Under the pieces are notes generated by a model. That model saw nothing but the letters and a program-made list of their open reading frames with translations. It was not told the DNA's origin and did no database searches. A DNA stretch of 19,425 nucleotides. Source: JBBQSN01 sp038213835. Its GTDB lineage: Bacteria; Actinomycetota; Actinomycetes; Actinomycetales; CAWJMD01. The translations under genes and the position numbers were made by a program. The stretch covers positions 1 to 19,425 of the forward strand of contig JBBQSN010000054.1 in NCBI GenBank assembly GCA_038213835.1, read 5' to 3'. Shown piece by piece: positions 7,404 to 14,556 of the stretch (position 1 is its first letter; each line of letters begins with the position of its first letter).

Positions 7404-7450
7404 CCCGGTCGCCGCCACGGCCGAACTGCACCACCGGGCCGGGGGGCCTG

Positions 7451-7652
7451 TCAACGACGTCCGGGCGGCTGCTCTGCCACGAGCTCGCCGAACCGCAGCA
7501 CCCAGCGGCGCTGCCCCGGCGTCTCGACCGCGTGCGGGCGGTGGTGCTCCCGCGTCCATGCCACGGCGTCGCCCGCCGGGTGGCCGGCCAGCACCGCGAG
7601 GCACGCGATCACCGTCCCGGTCCGGCCGGTGCCAGCCCCGGCCAGCGGTGCG
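7451..7652 (-). pseudogene. Remnant of a protein-tyrosine-phosphatase-like gene
   Basis: About 65 codons survive, ending at the TGA at 7451. GTGRTGTVIACLAVLAGHP matches the phosphatase loop and following helix of compact bacterial protein-tyrosine/dual-specificity phosphatases, and HAVETPGQRRWVLRFGEL matches their C-terminal helix. The loop should read C-x5-R, but the residue six before the Arg is Ala. All sequence before the loop is missing: the frame runs back through a GGCGCC tract into the end of the acyl-CoA dehydrogenase gene, with no start codon or ribosome-binding site. The full-length family is roughly 150-180 residues. I read it as a decaying 3' fragment. Confidence 0.65.
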
Positions 7653-7682
7653 GGCGCCGGCGCCGGCGCCGGCGCCGGCGCC
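7653..7682. repeat. (GGCGCC)5 simple repeat
   Basis: Five perfect copies of the self-complementary hexamer GGCGCC lie 1 bp past the stop of the acyl-CoA dehydrogenase gene and directly before the phosphatase remnant. The tract can fold on itself and may act as a crude terminator or have been the breakpoint of a deletion. Confidence 0.9.
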
Positions 7683-7683
7683 G

Positions 7684-8877
7684 TCAGCGGAACGCCGCCT
7701 GCCCGGTGAGGGCCTGGCCCACCACCAGCGTGTGCATCTCGACGGTGCCCTCGTACGTGAGCACCGACTCGAGGTTGTTCATGTGCCGGATCACCGGGTA
7801 CTCCAACGAGATGCCGTTGGCCCCCAGGATGGTCCGGGCGGTGCGGCATATCTCCAGCGCCTCGCGGACGTTGTTGAGCTTGCCGTAGGAGACCTGCTCC
7901 GGCCGCAGCCTCCCGGCGTCCTTGAGTCGACCGAGGTGCAGCGCGAGGAGCTGGGCCTTGGCCAGCTCGAGGGACATGTCGGCGAGCTTGGCCTGGGTGA
8001 GCTGGAACCCGCCGATCGGACGTCCGAACTGCTCCCGCTCGATCGAGTAGCGCCGGGCGGCCTCCAGCGCCGAGCGCGCCGCCCCGGTCGAGCCCCAGAT
8101 GATGCCGAACCTGGCCTCCGACAGGCACGACAGCGGACCCTTCAGCCCACGCACGCCGGGGAGCACCCCCTCGGCCGGGAGCCGCACCCCGTCCAGCACC
8201 AGCTCGCTGGTGACCGAGGCCCGCATCGACATCTTGTGCTTGATCTCGGGGGCCGAGAAGCCTGGGGTCCCGGTCGGGACGACGAACCCGCGGATGCCGT
8301 CGTCGGTCGAGGCCCAGACCACCGCGACGTCGGCGATCGAGCCGTTGGTGATCCACATCTTGCGGCCGTCGAGCACCCAGTCGCCGCCGGGATCCTTGCG
8401 GGCCCGTGTGCGCATTCCCCCCGGGTCGGAGCCGTGGTCGGGCTCGGTGAGGCCGAAGCACCCGATCAGCTCGCCCGTGGCCATGCCCGGGAGCCACTGC
8501 TGCTTGTGCTCCTCGCTGCCGAACGCGTGGATCGGGTACATCGCGAGCGACCCCTGGACGGAGACCATCGACCGGATGCCGGAGTCGGCCGCCTCCACCT
8601 CGGTGCAGGCCAGTCCGTAGTCGACCGCGCTCATGCCGGCGCAGCCGTAGCCCTCGAGGTGCATGCCCAGCAGACCGAGGGAGCCGAAGTCCGCGATGAG
8701 AGAACGGATCTCGGGCACCACGCCGTCCTCGAACCACTGCCCGACCTCGGGCAGGATCCGGTCCTCGCAGAACCGTCGGACGCTGTCGCGCACGGACCGC
8801 TCGTCCGCGGTCAGCTGGTCGCCGAGGTCCAGCGGGTCGACCGGGTCGAAGGGGCCGGCGGGGGTCGCGCTGCTCAT
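7684..8877 (-). CDS. gcdH: Acyl-CoA dehydrogenase, glutaryl-CoA dehydrogenase type
   Basis: The product is 397 residues, the normal family length, with an ATG at 8877. FAD-dependent alpha,beta-dehydrogenation is expected: glutaryl-CoA dehydrogenases oxidise and decarboxylate glutaryl-CoA to crotonyl-CoA in lysine/tryptophan catabolism. Support comes from GCFGLTEPDHGSDPGGM (about 139-155), WITNGSIADVAVVWAS, the RYSIEREQFGRPIGGFQL helix, LGANGISLEY and the catalytic Glu376 in TYEGTVEMH. Glu95, Arg102 and Ser103 in EAADSGIRSMVSVQGSL align with the human enzyme residues that hold the glutaryl carboxylate, favouring this substrate over plain acyl-CoAs. The usual ETF or CoA-transferase genes are not beside it. 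Confidence 0.88.
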   Translation of the reverse strand: MSSATPAGPFDPVDPLDLGDQLTADERSVRDSVRRFCEDRILPEVGQWFEDGVVPEIRSLIADFGSLGLLGMHLEGYGCAGMSAVDYGLACTEVEAADSGIRSMVSVQGSLAMYPIHAFGSEEHKQQWLPGMATGELIGCFGLTEPDHGSDPGGMRTRARKDPGGDWVLDGRKMWITNGSIADVAVVWASTDDGIRGFVVPTGTPGFSAPEIKHKMSMRASVTSELVLDGVRLPAEGVLPGVRGLKGPLSCLSEARFGIIWGSTGAARSALEAARRYSIEREQFGRPIGGFQLTQAKLADMSLELAKAQLLALHLGRLKDAGRLRPEQVSYGKLNNVREALEICRTARTILGANGISLEYPVIRHMNNLESVLTYEGTVEMHTLVVGQALTGQAAFR

Positions 8878-8912
8878 GCCCCAACCGTAGCCGGGCCGGT
8901 CGTCCGCGCTGC

Positions 8913-9455
8913 TCAGGCGGCGAGCAGCATCGCCAGCACGGCGGTGTCGGGGTCGTGCGCGGGGTCGACGCCCACCTGGCTGAGCAGCCGGGTGATCGTC
9001 CCGTCCGCCTCCGCCTCGACCCAGGCCGCCCGGTGCTCCAGGCCCAGGTGCGGCAGACCGGGCAGCAGCACGCAGCCGGACGCCGCGCCCGCCGACTCGG
9101 GCGTCGAGGGCACCGACTCCGCCGGCGGGTGCAGCAGGAGCAGGGCTGCGGGCTGCGGCTGGGCGAGCGCTCCGGGGGACGGCGCACCGGTGCCGAGCAC
9201 CGGGCCGGCCAGCAGGACCAGTCCGACGGGATCGGGGATGCCGCCGCTGGAGTCGGGGCGGTCGTCGCTGGTGCGGAACACCGAGGTGGCCGGGACCATC
9301 CCCGGCACGGCGGCAAGGCGCACGGCCAGGGTCAGCATCTGTGCCCACTCGTGGGTGGTGCACGGCCATCGACCCGACACCACGAAGCCGGCGAGGGTCA
9401 CCCCGCCGCGGCTGAACGGCGCGATCTCGACCGCACGGTCGTCCCGCTCGGACAT
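8913..9455 (-). CDS. Conserved-looking protein of unknown function
   Basis: The product is 180 residues. The ATG at 9455 has an excellent ribosome-binding site (GGGAGGT, 5 nt upstream on the minus strand). It lies 35 nt before the acyl-CoA dehydrogenase start, so they are likely one transcript. The N-terminal part has hydrophobic strands (FSRGGVTLAGFVVSGRWP, WAQMLTLAVRLAAVPG). The middle is Pro/Ala-rich and the end reads RLLSQVGVDPAHDPDTAVLAMLLAA. There is no clear signal peptide, membrane segment or catalytic motif, and no family is recognised. Confidence 0.75.
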   Translation of the reverse strand: MSERDDRAVEIAPFSRGGVTLAGFVVSGRWPCTTHEWAQMLTLAVRLAAVPGMVPATSVFRTSDDRPDSSGGIPDPVGLVLLAGPVLGTGAPSPGALAQPQPAALLLLHPPAESVPSTPESAGAASGCVLLPGLPHLGLEHRAAWVEAEADGTITRLLSQVGVDPAHDPDTAVLAMLLAA

Positions 9456-9667
9456 GTCGACCTCCCGACCCTGCTGACGCGCGCTGCCACTGCCTGCCAC
9501 CACGAGGTCAACCCATGATGCGCCGCCGACCGCACCCACGCGGGCCCGACAGCACGCCGTCACCCGATCGAGACCTGGGTACCCGCGGCGCGGCGACGTG
9601 ACGAGCGGCACGATCACGCCAGGGACGGGGGGACGGAGGCCTCGACCGGGCTCGGGACCGGGACGCC

Positions 9668-9694
9668 GGGTCAGGCGCCCGGCCGCCCTGACCC
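9668..9694 (-). terminator. Hairpin downstream of the AceE-like gene
   Basis: GGGTCAGG (9668-9675) and CCTGACCC (9687-9694) form a perfect 8-bp stem with an 11-nt GC loop, starting about 20 nt past the minus-strand stop at 9713. There is no T run. The rest of the gap, 9456-9667, holds the promoter region for the 180-residue protein; nothing else is recognisable there. Confidence 0.5.
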
Positions 9695-9712
9695 ACCGCT
9701 CCTCGGGCAGGC

Positions 9713-12034
9713 TCAGAGTAGGTCGAGCGCCGCCGCGACCTGTGCGTCGGCGTCGAGCCCGTGCAGGTGGTAGACCTCCTCCAGCCCTCCGGACTGCCCG
9801 AACCCGCTGACGCCGAGATGGCCGGCCGGCACTCCCCGTACCCCGGCCAGGAACGCCAGCGTGTGCGGGTGCCCGTCGAGCACGGTGACCATCGGGAAGG
9901 CGCGGTCGGCCGGGAGGGCCTGCTCCAGCACCCAGGACGACCCCTCGCCACGGCCGCCGCGCGCCTGCAGCGCGCGGAACAGCAGGTCCGGGCTGGTGAC
10001 GACGACGACGTCGGCCGAGACACCCTGCTCGGCGAGCCGGGCTGCGGCGGCGACGGTCTCGGTGACCACTGCACCCATCGTGACGAGCGTGACCCGCCGC
10101 TCGGCGACAGCAGCGGTGCGCAGCCGGTAGGCGCCGGCCAGGACGAGCCGGCGGCGCCGCTCGCGCGCAGCGCTGTCGGTGGGGACGTCGGCGAGCGTCT
10201 GGTCCACCGGACGGGTCGACAGCCGCAGGTAGGCCGAACGGCCGTCGGGCCGGCCGAGCCGCGCCAAGCAGTCGAGCAGGCACCACTCGACCTCGAGCGC
10301 GAAGGCCGGTTCGTAGCTGACGCACCCGGGTTGCTCGAGTCCGATCGACGGCGTCGTGACCGACTGGTGCGCACCGCCTTCCGGCGCGAGCGTCACGCCG
10401 GCAGGGGTGCCGGCCAGGATCGACTGTCCACCGGCGTACATGCCGAACGACCACGGCTCCAGGGCGCGCCCGACGAACGGGTCGTAGACGACACCGACGG
10501 GCAGCAGCGGCTGGCCCCACCGGCTCCAGGTGGTGCCGAGCTCGCCGAGCAGGCTCACCAGGTTGACCTCGGCGATGCCGAGCTCGAGGTGCTGCCCGGT
10601 GGGCCGCTCGCGCCAGTGCAGGATCGTCTCGCTGTCGTCGGCGAACCAGTCCTGCTGCTCGGTCGGCGCCCAGACGCCCACCTTGTTGACCCAGCCGCCG
10701 AGGTTGGTCGACGAGCTGACGTCCGGGCTGACGGTGACGACGCGGGCGGCGGCCTCGGGGGCCGCGCGGGTGACGTCGAGCAGCGTGCGACCGAGGGCGG
10801 CCTGGGTGGTGGCCCGGCCGTGCGGGGTGCGTCCCATGTCGGTGGGGAGCTCGTAGTCCGGCGCCTGCGGGACGTCCGGACGCCGCAGCCGATCGGCTGT
10901 CTCGCGGCACAGGGCGGCCTCGGGCGAGTCCTGCGGGAACGGCGCCCACGGGTCGTCCAGGTCGGTGCCGGAGGCGGCGGCCAGGTCGCGCATCTGCACC
11001 TCGCCGAGCAGCGACGAGTGGTTCTGCGGGTGCCCCTCCATCGCGAGCCCGTGACCCTTGACCGTGTAGGCGAAGATCACGGTGGGACGCGTGTCGTCGA
11101 CGGCGTCCAGAGCCGCGAGGACGCCACCGAGGTCGTGACCGCCGAGGTTGCGGACCGCCGACCACAGGGTGTGGTCGTCCAGACCCTCTACGAGAGAGTC
11201 GATCTCGGCCGACCGGTCGCCGGCGCCAGGCAGGCGGAGCCTCAGTTCGGCCGCGTCGCACCGCAGCAGCCGCTGGTACTCGGGGTTGACCATCGAGTCG
11301 ATCCGAGCGCGCAGCGCGTCTCCACCCGGCCGCTCGAACAGGTCGCTGAGCAGCGAGCCGTACTTCAGCGTGATGACCTGCCACCCGGCCGCCTCGAACA
11401 TGCCCTGCAGCCGCGGGGTGGCGATGGCCGGCACCACCCTGTCGAGCGACTGCCGGTTGAGGTCGACGACCCAGACCACCTCGCCGAGGTCGGCCACCCC
11501 GGGGTCGACGATCGCCTCCCAGCAGGCGCCCTCGTCGAGCTCGGCGTCACCGATGAGGGAGTACTGACGCCCCGTGCCCGCCCCGCCGAAGTGCTGCTCG
11601 ACGTACCGGCGGGCCATCGCGCCCCAGATCGGAGCGGTGGCACCGAGCCCGACCGACCCGGTGGAGTAGTCGACGGGGTCGGGGTCCTTGGTGCGGCTCG
11701 GGTAGGACTGCAGGCCGCCGAGCGCCCGCAGGGTGCTGAGGTGATCGGCATCCAGATCGCCCAGCAGGTGGTTGATGGCGTGCAGCACCGGCGAGGCGTG
11801 CGGCTTCACCGAGACCCGGTCCTGCGGGCGGAGCCGGCCGAACCAGAGCGCGGTCATCAGGGTCACCATCGAGGCGCTGGACGCCTGGTGCCCGCCGACC
11901 TTCACCCCGGAGGTGTTGGGGCGCACCCTGTTCGCGTGGTCGACCACGGCGGTGGCGAGCCACAGCACGCGGCGCTCGACCCCTGACATCACCGGGTCGC
12001 TCGACGGCGGGCGCCCGATCTCCAGCACGCTCAT
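9713..12034 (-). CDS. AceE/transketolase-family thiamine-diphosphate enzyme
   Basis: The product is 773 residues with an ATG at 12034. The order of motifs follows homodimeric pyruvate dehydrogenase E1 (AceE): NTSGVKVGGHQASSAS (40-55), KPHASPVLHA (77-86), GDAELDEGACWEA (162-174) with VVDLNRQSLD as the diphosphate/Mg2+ site, GMFEAAGWQVITLKYGS, TVIFAYTVKGHGL, then the pyrimidine-binding half with catalytic Glu in QHLELGIAEVNLVSLLGELG (482-500) and SFGMYAGGQ. Genuine AceE is about 890-930 residues, so this one is over 100 shorter. No E2 or E3 gene lies nearby. It may be a divergent 2-oxoacid dehydrogenase or transketolase-like enzyme. The family is sure; the substrate is not. Confidence 0.85.
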   Translation of the reverse strand: MSVLEIGRPPSSDPVMSGVERRVLWLATAVVDHANRVRPNTSGVKVGGHQASSASMVTLMTALWFGRLRPQDRVSVKPHASPVLHAINHLLGDLDADHLSTLRALGGLQSYPSRTKDPDPVDYSTGSVGLGATAPIWGAMARRYVEQHFGGAGTGRQYSLIGDAELDEGACWEAIVDPGVADLGEVVWVVDLNRQSLDRVVPAIATPRLQGMFEAAGWQVITLKYGSLLSDLFERPGGDALRARIDSMVNPEYQRLLRCDAAELRLRLPGAGDRSAEIDSLVEGLDDHTLWSAVRNLGGHDLGGVLAALDAVDDTRPTVIFAYTVKGHGLAMEGHPQNHSSLLGEVQMRDLAAASGTDLDDPWAPFPQDSPEAALCRETADRLRRPDVPQAPDYELPTDMGRTPHGRATTQAALGRTLLDVTRAAPEAAARVVTVSPDVSSSTNLGGWVNKVGVWAPTEQQDWFADDSETILHWRERPTGQHLELGIAEVNLVSLLGELGTTWSRWGQPLLPVGVVYDPFVGRALEPWSFGMYAGGQSILAGTPAGVTLAPEGGAHQSVTTPSIGLEQPGCVSYEPAFALEVEWCLLDCLARLGRPDGRSAYLRLSTRPVDQTLADVPTDSAARERRRRLVLAGAYRLRTAAVAERRVTLVTMGAVVTETVAAAARLAEQGVSADVVVVTSPDLLFRALQARGGRGEGSSWVLEQALPADRAFPMVTVLDGHPHTLAFLAGVRGVPAGHLGVSGFGQSGGLEEVYHLHGLDADAQVAAALDLL

Positions 12035-12071
12035 GGGCCGAACGTATCGGGCGGCGGCGGCTGCGCCGTGC

Positions 12072-12087
12072 CCGGCCGGCCGGCCGG
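12072..12087. repeat. 16-bp GC palindrome upstream of the AceE-like gene
   Basis: CCGGCCGGCCGGCCGG is a perfect self-complementary run in the 218-bp divergent gap, about 40 bp upstream of the AceE-like ATG. It could be an operator, or simply a low-complexity GC run. Confidence 0.5.
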
Positions 12088-12213
12088 CGTGCTGCCCGGG
12101 CGTCTCGTCGCCCCCGCGCCACGGACCGGGGGGTGCCCGTCGAGGTGTCCATCCGCGCAGGGTGGCCCAGGACCGCTCGGACAGGTGCGGGAACATCCGG
12201 GCTGACCTCGCAG

Positions 12214-12248
12214 TTACGTGTAATGATGTAATCACAGAGAAGGAGACA
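12214..12248 (+). promoter_or_regulatory. AT-rich promoter/operator and strong RBS of the Gly/Arg-rich gene
   Basis: An AT-rich island stands out in GC-rich surroundings. It contains a TGTAAT direct repeat (12219-12224 and 12227-12232, 8-bp period) and TTAC/GTAA ends (12214-12217, 12228-12231) that also give an inverted repeat. TAATGAT (12221-12227) resembles a -10 box. AGAAGGAGA (12238-12246), with GGAG at 12242-12245, gives a near-ideal ribosome-binding site 7 nt before the ATG at 12253. Confidence 0.55.
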
Positions 12249-12252
12249 CATC

Positions 12253-12999
12253 ATGAGGTTCCAGCAGAGCAATGACAGATCCGGCCCGGGCGAGGGCGGC
12301 TGGGGGCCAGGACCTCGCGGCCGCTCCGGCGAGGGCGGCGGCGGCCGCCGCGGCCGCGGGCCCCGTGGCCCGGAGGGGTTCGGTGCCGGGTTCGGGGCGG
12401 GCTCCGGACCGGGCTTCGAACGCGGCGGCCCGCGCGGCCGGGGACGGGGTCGCGAGCGCGACGTCCCCCCGGTGAGCGCGAGCGACCTGCAGGGTTGGTT
12501 CGCCGGGCGGCTGCCCGACGACTGGTTCAGCGGCGACGTGCAGATCACGGTCGACCGCGACGAGATCCTCGTCGTGGGCCCTCTGCCCGCCGACGGCACC
12601 GCCGTCGAGGGCGACGAGAGCGCGACGGTGGCCGCCCGCCTCGGCAGGATCGCCCGGTGGCGTGAGCAGACCCGCGAGCAGCGGATCGCGATCGCCGAGG
12701 AGGCCGAGCCCCGCTACGGCCGCAAGGTCGCCTGGGGCGCGCAGATCGACGGCACCCGCGAGGTCTTCACCTCGCTGGCCGTCCCGGTCATGACCCGGCT
12801 GCGCCAGCCCGAGCGCGAGGTGCTCGACACCCTGATCGACTCGGGCGTGGCCCGCAGCCGGTCGGAGGCCCTGGCCTGGTGCGTGGCGCTGGTGGCCGAG
12901 AACGCCGACGACTGGCTGGGCCGGCTGCGCGAGGCGCTGGAGAACGTCCAGCGGCTGCGCGAGCAGGGCCCGGGCCAGGAGTCCTCGGACGAGGGTTGA
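12253..12999 (+). CDS. Gly/Arg-rich protein with helical C-terminal domain, function unknown
   Basis: The product is 248 residues with a very good ribosome-binding site. Residues 1-70 are a low-complexity Gly/Arg/Pro tract with RGRG and RGG-like elements, probably disordered and positively charged, hence possibly RNA- or DNA-binding. Residues 76-115 (DLQGWFAGRLPDDWF through EILVVGPLP) look like a small alpha/beta domain. Residues 130-240 are helical. The part MTRLRQPEREVLDTLIDSGVARSRSEALAWCV resembles a ribbon-helix-helix segment with its RSRSEAL turn, followed by an amphipathic helix DDWLGRLREALENVQRLREQ. I believe the ordered part recurs in actinobacteria but know no function. It is divergent from the AceE-like gene. 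Confidence 0.75.
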   Translation: MRFQQSNDRSGPGEGGWGPGPRGRSGEGGGGRRGRGPRGPEGFGAGFGAGSGPGFERGGPRGRGRGRERDVPPVSASDLQGWFAGRLPDDWFSGDVQITVDRDEILVVGPLPADGTAVEGDESATVAARLGRIARWREQTREQRIAIAEEAEPRYGRKVAWGAQIDGTREVFTSLAVPVMTRLRQPEREVLDTLIDSGVARSRSEALAWCVALVAENADDWLGRLREALENVQRLREQGPGQESSDEG

Positions 13000-13036
13000 C
13001 CTCCCCGAGGCCCGCACGGCGTTCCCGAGGCCCGCG

Positions 13037-13074
13037 CGCCTCGTCCACGGTCGCTGCAGATCGTGAACGAGGCG
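13037..13074. other. Inverted repeat in the gap before aroQ
   Basis: CGCCTCGT (13037-13044) and ACGAGGCG (13067-13074) form an 8-bp stem around a 22-nt loop in the 120-bp gap between the Gly/Arg-rich gene and aroQ. A direct repeat CCCGAGGCCCGC lies just before it. It could be a weak terminator for the upstream gene or an operator for aroQ. Confidence 0.3.
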
Positions 13075-13119
13075 GGCGGGTCTCGGCGCGTCCGGCCCGG
13101 TGTGCGCGATGATCGCGGC

Positions 13120-13563
13120 ATGACCCGCGTGCTCGTGCTCAACGGACCCAACCTCGGACGGCTCGGCACCCGTGAGCCCGAGACGTACGGGACGACCACC
13201 CACGACGAGCTGGTCGACCTGTGCCGCACGACCGGCGACGCGCTCGGTCTCGAGGTCGAGGTGCGGCAGACCGACGCCGAGCACGAGATGCTCGCGTGGC
13301 TGCACGCGGCCGCCGACGCCGGCACCCCGGTGGTGCTCAACCCGGGCGGCTGGACGCACACCTCGGTCGCGCTGCGCGACGCCTGCGCCGCCCTGACCGC
13401 TCCCCTGGTCGAGGTGCACATCTCGAACGTGCACGCGCGCGAGGAGTTCCGTCGGCACTCCTACGTCTCGCCCGTCGCCACCGGTGTCGTCGCCGGTCTC
13501 GGGGTCGAGGGGTACGCGCTGGCGCTGCGGTGGCTCGCCGGCAGCACGCAGCCCTCGAGCTGA
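13120..13563 (+). CDS. aroQ: Type II 3-dehydroquinate dehydratase
   Basis: The product is 147 residues, the usual length for the dodecameric type II enzyme that converts 3-dehydroquinate to 3-dehydroshikimate in the shikimate pathway or in quinate breakdown. Signatures are LNGPNLGRLGTREPETYG (7-24) with catalytic Tyr23, QTDAEHEMLAWLHAA, LNPGGWTHTSVALRDA (73-88), and the diagnostic EVHISNVHAREEFRRHSYVSP with catalytic His100, then ATGVVAGLGVEGYALAL. The ATG at 13120 gives the standard N-terminus. No other shikimate gene is nearby, so a biosynthetic or quinate role cannot be told apart from context. The last 103 nt overlap the convergent oxidoreductase gene. Confidence 0.95.
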   Translation: MTRVLVLNGPNLGRLGTREPETYGTTTHDELVDLCRTTGDALGLEVEVRQTDAEHEMLAWLHAAADAGTPVVLNPGGWTHTSVALRDACAALTAPLVEVHISNVHAREEFRRHSYVSPVATGVVAGLGVEGYALALRWLAGSTQPSS

Positions 13564-14417
13564 GCGGCCGCCTCCGCGAGCGTGGCCACCAGCGCGGTGC
13601 TGAAGAACGGGTCGGCCACCGCCCGCCAGCTGGGCGACGACGTGTCGACCACCTCGGACTCGAGCAGCGCGGCGTAGGTGTCGGCGCCGCTCTGCCGGTG
13701 CGCCGGCGCCGGGTGCTCCTTCCCGCCACGGGCGTGCAGCACGAACGACTCTCGTGGCGGGCTGCTGGCCACCGACACGACCGAGCGGGCGCGCACCCCC
13801 GCATCGTGCACGGTCTCGAGCACGACGTCGGACCCGTCGAGCGAGGCCGTCACCGAGGTCGACGGCCCGAGCACCACGTGCAGCCAGGCCAGGGCGTGCG
13901 GACCGAGGTCCCACAGCGCGCCGAGCTGCTCACGGCGCCACGGCGAGCGGCCGAACGGGTCGTCACCGAGCGTCGCGCCGTTGGTCAGCACCACCTCGGC
14001 GTGGTCCCACCCGCGCGCGGCCGCGTCGTCGAGCCAGGCCGACAGGTGGACGTCGAGCAGCCGGGCGTAGTGGACCCGCACGGGCACCCGCGCGTCGTGC
14101 AGCACCTCAGCCTGGGCCACGGTGCGGGCCACCGGCTTCTCCAGCAGCAGGGCGGCGCCCGTCGCGAGAGCGGCCGGGAGCAGGGCGGCCTGCACGTCCG
14201 GCGGGACGCAGAACGCGATCGCGTCGACCCCGTCCATCGCCTCCTCGGCGGTGTCGACGACCTCGGCCCCGAGCGGTCGTGCCAGCTCCTCGGCGCGGTC
14301 GTGCCGCCGGGCCCAGACCTTGGCCAGCCGGGTCCCCGGCGACGCGGCGAGCGCCGGCACCACCGCCAGCTCCGCCCACGGTCCCGCTCCGACCAGTCCC
14401 GCGCTGCTCCACGCCAT
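13461..14417 (-). CDS. Gfo/Idh/MocA-family NAD(P)-dependent oxidoreductase
   Basis: The product is 318 residues with an ATG at 14417. The N-terminal Rossmann fold shows GLVGAGPWAELAVVPAL (7-23), then VWARRHDRAEELA, DAIAFCVPP and the signature EKPVA (93-97) with the catalytic Lys94. The C-terminal substrate domain contains GALWDLGPHALAWLHVVLG. Family members oxidise sugars, inositols and related alcohols; the substrate is unknown. The last 35 residues are Ser/Thr/Pro/Ala-rich, unlike the family, and read antisense through aroQ, as if an earlier stop had been lost after AEAAAQLEG. No sugar-transport or sugar-utilisation genes adjoin it. Confidence 0.88.
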   Translation of the reverse strand: MAWSSAGLVGAGPWAELAVVPALAASPGTRLAKVWARRHDRAEELARPLGAEVVDTAEEAMDGVDAIAFCVPPDVQAALLPAALATGAALLLEKPVARTVAQAEVLHDARVPVRVHYARLLDVHLSAWLDDAAARGWDHAEVVLTNGATLGDDPFGRSPWRREQLGALWDLGPHALAWLHVVLGPSTSVTASLDGSDVVLETVHDAGVRARSVVSVASSPPRESFVLHARGGKEHPAPAHRQSGADTYAALLESEVVDTSSPSWRAVADPFFSTALVATLAEAAAQLEGCVLPASHRSASAYPSTPRPATTPVATGET

Positions 14418-14556
14418 CCGTGCAGTGTGCCGTGACCAGGGTCAGCCCGTCTGGTTCCGCCTCTGCCTGCTCCAGGTGACCCGCCGCTACGCCGGCTGGA
14501 AGATCACGCTCTGCAGGGCCGTCGGGAGCGAGCTCGCAGAACGTGGTCAGGACGCC

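Noticed and set aside
7653..7682. Short repeat considered as a CRISPR or attachment site
   Set aside because: Units are 6 bp with no spacers, no integrase is present, and there is no duplicated flanking tRNA end.
7558..9477. 639-codon plus-strand frame opposite the acyl-CoA dehydrogenase
   Set aside because: It is antisense to a clear dehydrogenase with an intact active site and shows only low-complexity composition.
9761..11986. 741-codon plus-strand frame opposite the AceE-like gene
   Set aside because: It is antisense to an intact enzyme gene, has no domain signature, and has typical GC-driven composition.
14418..14556. Possible small gene between the oxidoreductase and alkyltransferase genes
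   Set aside because: No frame with a start, ribosome-binding site and protein-like sequence was found in the 139-bp gap.
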